Assembly: GCA_019695435.1 (NCBI GenBank)
Contig: JACTVF010000160.1
Location: 1-5,808 of the forward strand
Source: Methanoregulaceae archaeon
GTDB lineage: Archaea > Halobacteriota > Methanomicrobia > Methanomicrobiales > Methanospirillaceae
Direction: 5' to 3'
Length of the DNA stretch: 5,808 nucleotides
The notes under the pieces: generated by a model
What the model saw: the letters and a program-made list of their open reading frames with translations, nothing else
Databases searched by the model: none
Told to the model about the DNA's origin: nothing
Shown here: one piece after another, positions 1 through 4,157 of the stretch
Numbering within the stretch: position 1 is the first letter of the stretch
Layout of the letters: every line of letters starts with the position of its first letter
Program-made: the position numbers and the translations under genes

Positions 1-68
1 CAGGTAAAGCATATAATTTAAAAGCAAAAGAATTATTTGGAGAATTTGCATTATTAAATGAAATTTAA
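1..68 (+). CDS. C-terminal end of an unidentified protein (partial)
   Basis: An open frame (codons starting at base 3) runs in from the left edge and ends at TAA 66-68. It gives 21 residues, GKAYNLKAKELFGEFALLNE followed by I. The other two forward frames have stops within the first 21 bases, so this is the only frame that can carry an upstream gene through. Its stop overlaps the start of the ribosome site (AAAGGGGG, 67-74) of the next gene, as expected for a tight phage operon. In T4, genes 33 and 59 precede gene 32, but this tail is too short for me to assign it to either. The product is unknown. Confidence 0.6.
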   Translation, partial: GKAYNLKAKELFGEFALLNEI

Positions 69-81
69 AGGGGGAATAAAT

Positions 82-1035
82 ATGGCAATACGCTGGAATG
101 AGGAAGATGTGATGAAAAAGTTGAAGAAGCAGAAGGAAGAGGAAGAAAGTGGTCAAACCGATAAAAGAATGTGGACTCCGACAACACCCAAAAAGGGAAA
201 ATCAGTATATAGAGTTCGTCCACTTCCTGATATGACAAGTGGTGGTGAGGCATGGGTAAAGAGATTTCAACATGGTTTCCAAGCACCTTCAGGCTCATGG
301 TTCATTGAAAATTGTCCTACTACAATGGGTAATAAATGTCCTGTAGAAGATTATCTAAATAAGCAGAATCTTTTCAATAATGGAGACCCAAAGGACAAAA
401 ATTTCGCAAGCAAGGTTTACAAGAAGAAGAATTACTTTATGAATATCCTTGTTATCAAGGATGACCGTAGTGATGGAGAAAATGAAGGGAAGGTTTTCAT
501 TTGGAGATTTGGTCAAAAGATTTATGAAAAGATTTCTTCTGCATTGTTTCCAGAACCCGGCATGGAACAGATTATGTTTCTTGACCCATATAAAGGTCGT
601 GATTTCCTAATCTCAACAAAGATGGTTAAGGATGGTGATAAGGATTATCCTAACTATGATGAATCGGTATTTGCACAAACTCCTTCAGCTATTGCAGATA
701 CAGACGAAGCTATCAACAAGATTCTTGAAAGTTGTTTCGATTTAAAGACAGAACTTCTTGCTCCTAAGTATTTCAAAACATATGAAGAATTTGAAAAGAT
801 GTTCAAGGCTAATGTGATTGATTATCGTTCAGGAGAAAGAAAAGAAGAGAAAAAGGTAGAAGAAAAGAAAGAGGAAAAGAAAGAAGATAAAAAGATTGAA
901 GAAAAATTAGTTGAACCAAAGAAGGAAGATGTACCTGTAAAGGAAACACCTGTAGTAGAAGAAGTAAATGATGACGAATTTCTTGCATCACTTAACAAAG
1001 AATTGAAACATTTACAAGGTGAGAAGACTAAATAA
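82..1035 (+). CDS. 32: gp32-like single-stranded DNA-binding protein
   Basis: This 317-residue protein resembles T4 gp32 (301 residues), which coats single-stranded DNA cooperatively during phage replication, recombination and repair. The match runs along the OB-fold core: HGFQAPSGSWFIENC (64-78) aligns with T4 HGFKKNGKWYIETC, CPVEDYL (86-92) with CPVCQYI, and NILVIKDDRSDGENEGKVF (121-139) with the T4 NILVVKD...ENEGKVF block, followed by RFGQKIYEKI. NYDES (191-195) also matches. Of the four T4 zinc ligands, His64, Cys78 and Cys86 are present, but the last Cys of CPVC is Glu89 here. The C-terminus is a long Lys/Glu-rich linker (about 250-285) ending in an acidic tail around VNDDEFLASL (295-304). 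In T4 the acidic tail recruits replication partners. I chose ATG 82 over the in-frame ATG 58 because AAAGGGGG (67-74) sits just before it, whereas 58 would overlap the previous gene and has no ribosome site. Confidence 0.93.
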   Translation: MAIRWNEEDVMKKLKKQKEEEESGQTDKRMWTPTTPKKGKSVYRVRPLPDMTSGGEAWVKRFQHGFQAPSGSWFIENCPTTMGNKCPVEDYLNKQNLFNNGDPKDKNFASKVYKKKNYFMNILVIKDDRSDGENEGKVFIWRFGQKIYEKISSALFPEPGMEQIMFLDPYKGRDFLISTKMVKDGDKDYPNYDESVFAQTPSAIADTDEAINKILESCFDLKTELLAPKYFKTYEEFEKMFKANVIDYRSGERKEEKKVEEKKEEKKEDKKIEEKLVEPKKEDVPVKETPVVEEVNDDEFLASLNKELKHLQGEKTK

Positions 1036-1051
1036 AAAGGAGGAAACAAAA

Positions 1052-1486
1052 ATGAAGAAGATTTTGGTGATGTTGGCATTGTGTATGGGAATTATGTTCA
1101 TGATGGGAAATATCGCAAAGGCTCAGTATATTTACGGTGGTTCGGGATTAGTCCCCGGAACTGGTATAGTTTCAGAAACATGGTCATATTGGGTTCCTTG
1201 TCATGGTTCAAATGGTCAGATGTTCGAAGTTGGAATGTTCTGGACACGTGATGGTCGCATTAACAAGGGTAAGGGTTCTAATGTTTATGCAACAATGTAT
1301 TATATGAACATTGATTTTATTAATCGGACATATATTATTACTAAAATGACAGATTATGGTTATGGTAATAACAATACGGAAATTCTTTATGAAGCTGATT
1401 ATCCGTTTGGTTATACACCAAGTCCAATTCTTGCTAATACAATTGCTTCAGATTGGTTGAATGCCGCATGGAATAGTTGTCGTTAA
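1052..1486 (+). CDS. small exported protein with Sec signal peptide, function unknown
   Basis: This is a 144-residue protein that I do not recognise. Residues 1-24 form a typical type I signal peptide: MKK, a hydrophobic core (4-18), then AKA before Gln25, so the mature product (about 120 residues) should leave the cytoplasm. Cys11 in the core lacks a lipobox (the residue before it is Leu), so it is probably not a lipoprotein. The mature part is rich in Gly, Tyr, Asn and Trp, looks beta-rich, and has two cysteines (50 and 143) near its ends that could form a disulfide. The start is ATG 1052, placed by AAGGAGG (1037-1043). An upstream ATG at 1019 overlaps gene 32 and would bury the signal peptide. 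Only 16 bp separate it from gene 32, so the two are probably cotranscribed. Exported proteins next to a replication gene are unusual; a role at the envelope (exclusion, lysis or host modification) is a guess. Confidence 0.8.
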   Translation: MKKILVMLALCMGIMFMMGNIAKAQYIYGGSGLVPGTGIVSETWSYWVPCHGSNGQMFEVGMFWTRDGRINKGKGSNVYATMYYMNIDFINRTYIITKMTDYGYGNNNTEILYEADYPFGYTPSPILANTIASDWLNAAWNSCR

Positions 1487-1487
1487 T

Positions 1488-1590
1488 TTTTATACTCACA
1501 ACGGACAAGGCTTTGGCTAGTGTAATGCGAACTACCCGAAAGGGGCGCAAATTCCTAGATGGGTAGCGTGTGGTTGACCAGAGTATAAAA
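1488..1590 (+). ncRNA. candidate structured RNA of unknown family
   Basis: The gap between the exported-protein gene and the tRNAs folds extensively. A perfect 10-bp outer stem joins TTTTATACTC (1488-1497) to GAGTATAAAA (1581-1590). Inside it, CAAC (1499-1502) can pair with GTTG (1573-1576). A long inner hairpin pairs CTACCC (1532-1537) with GGGTAG (1561-1566). It is extended outward by GCG/CGT across an AA bulge and inward by AGGGG (1541-1545) with TTCCT (1552-1556) around the loop CGCAAA. A competing fold uses CCC-GAAA-GGG (1535-1544) with TGCG/CGCA. No open frame covers it. GC content is higher than the surroundings, which fits a functional RNA in this AT-rich genome. I could not fit it to a tRNA, hammerhead, twister or group I intron core. 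Placement beside two tRNAs suggests a cotranscribed RNA, but its identity is open. Confidence 0.5.
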
Positions 1591-1597
1591 TAATAAT

Positions 1598-1672
1598 TGC
1601 GGTTGAAAGGTTGGGTAATCTATTTAGGCTCATAACCTATTTAAACGAGTTCAAGTCTCGTAGCCGCTACCA
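1598..1672 (+). tRNA. tRNA-Met (CAT), initiator-like features
   Basis: A cloverleaf can be drawn with encoded CCA (1670-1672). The acceptor strands are 1598-1604 and 1662-1668. The D arm starts at 1607 and has a GGG-containing loop. The anticodon stem TTAGG/CCTAT flanks loop CTCATAA with anticodon CAT at 1631-1633. The T arm is ACGAG/CTCGT with loop TTCAAGT (1650-1656). Three traits recall bacterial initiator tRNA: a mismatch at position 1-72 (T opposite T), an A11-T24 pair in the D stem, and the AGG/CCT anticodon stem beside the loop. Unusual points are G instead of T at position 8, an A-A mismatch at 10-25, and a T-T mismatch at 27-43. A CAT anticodon could also belong to elongator Met or to the lysidine-modified Ile tRNA, but their D stems usually carry C11-G24. 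Confidence 0.85.
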
Positions 1673-1679
1673 ATTTTAT

Positions 1680-1753
1680 TCGCTTATCGTCTAATGGTAG
1701 GACAGCAGCCTTTGAAGCTGTTAATGGTGGTTCGACTCCATCTGAGCGAACCA
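1680..1753 (+). tRNA. tRNA-Gln (TTG)
   Basis: This is a well-formed cloverleaf. The acceptor is TCGCTTA (1680-1686) with TGAGCGA (1743-1749), followed by discriminator A and encoded CCA (1751-1753). The D stem is GTCT/GGAC with loop AATGGTA. The anticodon stem GCAGC/GCTGT closes loop CTTTGAA, giving anticodon TTG at 1712-1714. The T arm is GGTGG/CCATC with loop TTCGACT. It lies 7 bp after the Met tRNA, so the two are probably processed from one transcript. TTG reads CAA, the glutamine codon favoured in AT-rich genes. Confidence 0.95.
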
Positions 1754-1778
1754 TATATAAAAAGAGAAAGGAAATTAA

Positions 1779-2024
1779 ATGAAAATAATTGAAAATGATG
1801 ATTTAATTAGATTAGCCTTAGAAGGTAAATTTGATGTTATAGTACATCAATGCAATTGTTTTCATAATTTCGGTGCGGGCTTTGCATTGTCTCTATTGAG
1901 AATTTTTCCAGAAGCTTTCGAAGCTGACAAGAAGACAACAAAGGGTGATAGAGAAAAGATGGGTACTATAAGTTTTCAAGGTCTTAATATTGTAAAAGTT
2001 TATCAAGTAATTAACTGTTTGTAA
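1779..2024 (+). CDS. macro-domain protein, N-terminal half (interrupted gene)
   Basis: This 81-residue frame matches the first half of small phage and bacterial macro domains, which bind ADP-ribose and often remove ADP-ribose marks. The segment FDVIVHQCNCFHNFGAGFAL (18-37) corresponds to the family block usually read as VIVHGCNCFNTMGAGIA, which contributes the ADP-ribose pocket. FPEAFEAD (43-50) and the following K-rich GDREKMGT also match. A complete macro protein of this type is about 140-150 residues, so half is missing. Homology stops at NIV (70-72) and the frame then ends after KVYQVINCL. The missing half continues from NIVNGYSQ inside the downstream Panacea gene. Start ATG 1779 is supported by AAAGGA (1767-1772). 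It may be a dead remnant or one chain of a two-chain domain; the frame has no other damage. Confidence 0.8.
   Translation: MKIIENDDLIRLALEGKFDVIVHQCNCFHNFGAGFALSLLRIFPEAFEADKKTTKGDREKMGTISFQGLNIVKVYQVINCL
1984..1996 (+). repeat. 13-bp direct repeat, left copy
   Basis: TTAATATTGTAAA occurs here and at 2679-2691. In both copies AAT-ATT-GTA is read in frame as Asn-Ile-Val. This copy lies at the point where the macro-domain N-terminal half loses homology. The flanking bases (C before, A after) differ from those of the right copy. Confidence 0.9.
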
Positions 2025-2069
2025 TTTAAACATTAATTATACAAACGTGCGAATCATGCACTAAATTTC
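2025..2069 (+). other. short intergenic stretch with imperfect palindrome
   Basis: This AT-rich spacer lies between the macro half and the Panacea promoter. It contains an imperfect palindrome, GTGC-GAATCAT-GCAC (2047-2061), ending 8 bp before the -35 hexamer. It could be an activator or repressor site for the promoter, but it has only four paired bases per arm, so the support is weak. Confidence 0.3.
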
Positions 2070-2099
2070 TTGACAAATAAGATTTGCTACTGGTACAAT
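2070..2099 (+). promoter_or_regulatory. sigma70-type promoter of the Panacea-macro gene
   Basis: TTGACA (2070-2075) and TACAAT (2094-2099) are separated by 18 bp. TGG directly before the -10 provides an extended -10 element. The -35 lies in TCTTGACAAA, the same ten bases found in the promoters at 4106 and 5315. Transcription should begin near 2106, leaving a leader of about 65 nt before ATG 2171. The promoter belongs to the inserted segment, so the second macro half is transcribed independently of the first. Confidence 0.75.
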
Positions 2100-2107
2100 A
2101 TCTTCAA

Positions 2108-2162
2108 AGTGTGCCTAAAAATAACAGTGTGCCCAACTATCACTTATATAAGAAAGGTGGGC
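2108..2162 (+). promoter_or_regulatory. leader with direct repeats and possible ribosome-site hairpin
   Basis: AGTGTGCC occurs twice (2108-2115 and 2126-2133), 18 bp apart, just after the predicted transcription start. GCCCA (2131-2135) can pair with TGGGC (2158-2162), which overlaps the purine-rich ribosome site AAAGGTGG (2153-2160) of ATG 2171, so the hairpin could limit translation. Antitoxin genes are commonly autoregulated, which makes such a control site plausible, but the stem is only five to six pairs and the function is inferred. Confidence 0.35.
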
Positions 2163-2170
2163 GATCAATT

Positions 2171-2905
2171 ATGGAAACTTTAAATTTTGATAAATTAAAG
2201 TCAGTAGTTCATTATGTATGCTACAAAGCTACTGACCCCTCGGTATTAGGGGCCGTCAAATTAAATAAGGTATTATGGTATTCCGATGCTTTAACGTATT
2301 TGACTACTGGAAAATCAATAACTGGCGAAACATATATTAAGCGTCAGCATGGACCAGTTCCACAACACATTTTGAGGGTAGTAGATTCTCTCGTGGCAGA
2401 AAAGAAAATAGCCAGGGGCAAGGTGGATCATTTTGGTTTCATGAAAAATGAGTACATTGCTATTTCAGAACCCGACTTTCATGGACTTTCCGCAAGCAGC
2501 ATTTCACTTATTGATGAAGCTTTTGAACATGTTTGTATGAAAAATACAGCATGTTCTATTAGCGAAGAAACTCATGGCGTAATTTGGAATATGGCAGAAA
2601 TGGGGGAGTCAATTCCGTACTCAACAATATTTGCTTCTTCTGTTGGAGAAATAGACGAATCTGATATTGAATGGGCCATTAATATTGTAAATGGTTATAG
2701 TCAATTTGGTTGTGGAGTTGATAGAGTAAGAACAGAATATGAACATGTGCGTAATGTATTCAAGAAAGTAAAGGAATTATTTACAGGTAAAAGAATTGGT
2801 TATCCGTTGTATGGTGCAGGTGGAGATTGGAATATCATTTCTCAGATTATTGATGAAGAACTTAAAGATGAAAATCATACTCTTGTGAAATATAAAAGGA
2901 GTTAA
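2171..2905 (+). CDS. Panacea (DUF4065) domain fused to C-terminal half of a macro domain
   Basis: The 244-residue frame has two parts. Residues 1-169 match Panacea/DUF4065 proteins (relatives of SocA and GepA), many of which act as antitoxins: KLNKVLWYSDALTYLTTGKS (30-49), TGETYIKRQHGPVPQHIL (51-68), then the DUF4065-like stretch up to IDESDIEWA (161-169). Residues 171-244 match the second half of a macro domain: NIVNGYSQFG, an alpha-helical stretch RTEYEHVRNVFKKVKELF, then KRIGYPLYGAGGDWNIISQI (207-226) and a final strand HTLVKY. The usual IGAGLAGGDW phosphate-binding loop is shortened to YGAGGDW. The first macro half is the separate frame ending at 2024. ATG 2171 was chosen because GGTGG (2156-2160) precedes it and Panacea homology begins there; an in-frame start at 2084 would lie inside the promoter. 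Whether the chain pairs with the N-terminal half, or works only as a Panacea protein with a leftover tail, is unknown. Confidence 0.85.
   Translation: METLNFDKLKSVVHYVCYKATDPSVLGAVKLNKVLWYSDALTYLTTGKSITGETYIKRQHGPVPQHILRVVDSLVAEKKIARGKVDHFGFMKNEYIAISEPDFHGLSASSISLIDEAFEHVCMKNTACSISEETHGVIWNMAEMGESIPYSTIFASSVGEIDESDIEWAINIVNGYSQFGCGVDRVRTEYEHVRNVFKKVKELFTGKRIGYPLYGAGGDWNIISQIIDEELKDENHTLVKYKRS
2679..2691 (+). repeat. 13-bp direct repeat, right copy
   Basis: This second copy of TTAATATTGTAAA marks the junction between the Panacea part and the macro C-terminal half. The codon phase is the same as in the left copy (Asn171-Ile172-Val173). After the repeat, roughly half of the next 22 bases also match between the copies, which may be chance in AT-rich DNA. 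Confidence 0.9.
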
Positions 2906-2906
2906 T

Positions 2907-3128
2907 ATGACATTTGAGAATTTAATTAGAGCTAATGAACTTCATGAAAGAGCAAAGATACTTAATAGATATTTAGGTTTCCTAGATACTAATCCTTCTT
3001 ATTTTGGTATTTCTGATATTCTTGAACCTTTACTTAGTGAGGAAACCAAAGAAAAAGTTAAAGAATTATTTGTTAATGATTTAAAGAAAAAGAAAGATGA
3101 AAATATAGCAGAATTTGATAGTCTATAA
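2907..3128 (+). CDS. small hypothetical protein (73 aa)
   Basis: I do not recognise this 73-residue protein. It is predicted to be largely helical. An N-terminal helix (FENLIRANELHERAKILNRY) is followed by a short loop containing NPSYFG and a second helix ending in a lysine cluster (DLKKKKDE, 58-65). It has no cysteines, signal peptide or membrane segment. The start ATG 2907 lies one base after the stop of the Panacea-macro gene and has AAAGGAG (2895-2901), so the two are almost certainly cotranscribed and perhaps translationally coupled. The tight spacing makes it a candidate partner of the upstream gene, which is worth noting because Panacea antitoxins are usually encoded next to a small toxin. 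Nothing in its sequence identifies it as a toxin. Confidence 0.75.
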   Translation: MTFENLIRANELHERAKILNRYLGFLDTNPSYFGISDILEPLLSEETKEKVKELFVNDLKKKKDENIAEFDSL

Positions 3129-3142
3129 TTTGAGGTATTATT

Positions 3143-3490
3143 TTGAATTACAAGCAGTTCGCTATAAACCTTGCCAAAAAGGTTGAAGGTCGTTATAGGG
3201 TATCTGCCCTTATCTTGGATAAACAAGATAGGGTAATATCTTATGGTTTAAATTCCTACGAAAAAACACATCCTATCCAAAAGAAATATTCCAAACTTTG
3301 TAATAATGATAATCGAATTTATCTACATGCAGAAGTTGCAAGTTTAATTAAATCAAAAAATAAAGGATATAAAATTTATATATGTCGAATAGATAATTCT
3401 GGAAATACATGTTTAGCTAAACCATGTCCAATATGTGAATTAGCTATTAAAGAACATGGTAGTATAAAAATAATAGAATATACAATATAA
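3143..3490 (+). CDS. small cytidine/deoxycytidylate deaminase-fold protein
   Basis: The 115-residue product carries the zinc deaminase signature: His62-Ala63-Glu64 and Pro94-Cys95-x-x-Cys98 (LHAEVASLI and KPCPICELAI). In this family His and the two Cys hold zinc and Glu shuttles the proton during hydrolytic deamination of cytosine or a related base. The GLNSYEKTHP stretch (35-44) before the HAE motif suits a phage-type member that positions the substrate. It is much shorter than T4 dCMP deaminase (193 residues), so the substrate (dCMP, cytidine or a base in nucleic acid) cannot be assigned. The start is TTG 3143 with GAGGT (3132-3136) upstream. No ATG exists anywhere in the frame, and starting later would cut the first strand. 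It lies 14 bp after the previous gene in the same operon. Confidence 0.85.
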   Translation: MNYKQFAINLAKKVEGRYRVSALILDKQDRVISYGLNSYEKTHPIQKKYSKLCNNDNRIYLHAEVASLIKSKNKGYKIYICRIDNSGNTCLAKPCPICELAIKEHGSIKIIEYTI

Positions 3491-3503
3491 TAGGAGTTAA
3501 ATT

Positions 3504-4109
3504 TTGATAGGTATATATGTATTAATAAACAATAAAAATAATAATTGGTATATTGGTTCTTCTATTAATATTATTCGTAGAATTAAAGAGCATTTTTATG
3601 AATTAAAAAATAATAAACATTTTAATAAAAGATTACAAAATTCATATAATAAATATAAAAATTTTTATGCTATTATTATAGAAAAATGTAAAAAGAAAGA
3701 TTTAGAATATCGTGAACAATATTGGATGGAATATTATGAATCTTATAATGATTATAATATTGATGAACCTGAAAGACAAATAATTTCTGATGAAACTAAA
3801 AGAAAACATAGTTTATTACAATTAGGAGAAAAAAATCATAATTATGGTAAAAAACATAGTGAAGAAACTAGAAAGAAAATGTCAATAGCAAAATTAGGTA
3901 AAAAACACCCTCTTTATGGAAAACATCATAGTGAAGGAACTAAAAAGAAAATGTCAATAGCAAAATCAGGTAAAAAACATTCAAAAATATCAAGAAAGAA
4001 AATGTCAATAGCAAAATTAGGTGAAAAAAATCATATGTATGGGAAACATCATAGTAAAAAAACCAAAGAAAAAATATCTATTGCATATAAATTAAGAAAA
4101 ATATCTTGA
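3504..4109 (+). CDS. freestanding GIY-YIG homing endonuclease with NUMOD3 repeats
   Basis: The 201-residue protein begins with a GIY-YIG nuclease domain: G3-I4-Y5, Y16-I17-G18, the catalytic-type Arg at 25-26, and a Glu at 71 in the REQYW helix. Such enzymes nick or cut DNA at long recognition sites to spread their own gene. Residues 97-198 hold about four NUMOD3-type DNA-binding units with the pattern ETKKKMSIAKLGKKHPLYGK (roughly 97-119, 120-143, 144-160 shortened, 164-198). The start must be TTG 3504, preceded by TAGGAG (3491-3496), because the next Met is residue 74 and would delete the GIY motif. The gene is extremely AT-rich (4 G/C among bases 3601-3660), unlike the Panacea gene, which is a sign of mobility. 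No intron is evident around it, so it is probably a stand-alone Seg-like element. Its stop codon lies inside the next promoter. Confidence 0.92.
   Translation: MIGIYVLINNKNNNWYIGSSINIIRRIKEHFYELKNNKHFNKRLQNSYNKYKNFYAIIIEKCKKKDLEYREQYWMEYYESYNDYNIDEPERQIISDETKRKHSLLQLGEKNHNYGKKHSEETRKKMSIAKLGKKHPLYGKHHSEGTKKKMSIAKSGKKHSKISRKKMSIAKLGEKNHMYGKHHSKKTKEKISIAYKLRKIS
3873..4017 (+). repeat. coding repeats of the NUMOD3 units
   Basis: An identical 22-bp stretch encoding KKMSIAK recurs at 3873-3894, 3945-3966 and 3996-4017. The spacings of 72 and 51 bp are multiples of three, so the units are in frame (24 and 17 codons). The near-identity at DNA level points to recent tandem duplication inside the endonuclease gene. 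Confidence 0.85.
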
Positions 4110-4134
4110 CAAAACTAAATAATTATGATATAAT
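4106..4134 (+). promoter_or_regulatory. consensus sigma70 promoter
   Basis: TTGACA (4106-4111) and TATAAT (4129-4134) are both perfect and exactly 17 bp apart, with TGA before the -10 as an extended element. Transcription should start near 4141, just upstream of the ribosome site for ATG 4158. The -35 overlaps the TGA stop (4107-4109) of the endonuclease gene, so the small-gene operon to the right has its own strong promoter, insulated from the homing gene. Confidence 0.9.
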
Positions 4135-4157
4135 TGTTTAAATGGAAGGAGTACATC

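Larger units (their letters stand above)
1997..2691 (+). other. 695-bp inserted segment carrying promoter and Panacea gene
   Basis: This segment plus one copy of the 13-bp repeat separates the two halves of the macro domain. Removing 695 bp anywhere within the repeat joins codon 72 of the upstream frame to codon 174 of the downstream one and gives an uninterrupted 143-residue macro protein. The segment contains a promoter, a regulatory-looking leader and an almost complete Panacea gene. It has no transposase or recombinase. I see no inverted repeats at its ends and no group I or group II intron core. Its coding part uses more G and C than neighbouring genes (25 of 60 bases in 2221-2280), consistent with a foreign origin. 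The 13-bp repeat could be a target duplication or a microhomology used in recombination. Confidence 0.65.

Noticed and set aside
65..1079. Minus-strand open frames opposite gene 32 (65-298, 809-991, 822-1079)
   Set aside because: They arise from the GA-rich plus-strand sequence, give low-complexity Ser/Phe/Leu/Pro peptides, have no ribosome sites and lie opposite a well-supported gene.
1052..1123. Lipoprotein signal at Cys11 of the exported protein
   Set aside because: The residue before Cys11 is Leu, not the Gly, Ala or Ser needed for a lipobox, and AKA-Gln gives a better ordinary cleavage site.
1498..1580. A third tRNA ending in GACCA at 1576-1580
   Set aside because: No TTCRANY T loop or anticodon arm can be drawn and the acceptor pairing is only four bases (CAAC/GTTG). 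I kept it as an unassigned structured RNA instead.
2084..2170. Upstream extension of the Panacea frame from 2084
   Set aside because: The first codons would lie inside the promoter (2070-2099), before the expected transcription start, and Panacea homology begins only at ATG 2171.
1997..2691. Group I or group II intron as the interruption of the macro gene
   Set aside because: Removing the segment does restore the frame, but I see no intron core or conserved ends. The internal gene is a Panacea domain rather than a homing endonuclease or maturase, and it has its own promoter and ribosome site.
1997..2691. Insertion sequence or MITE with terminal inverted repeats
   Set aside because: The bases just inside the two 13-bp repeats are not inverted copies of each other and there is no transposase.
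3873..4017. CRISPR-like array from the repeated 22-bp unit
   Set aside because: Spacings are unequal (72 and 51 bp), all units are in one reading frame, and they encode the NUMOD3 motifs of the endonuclease.
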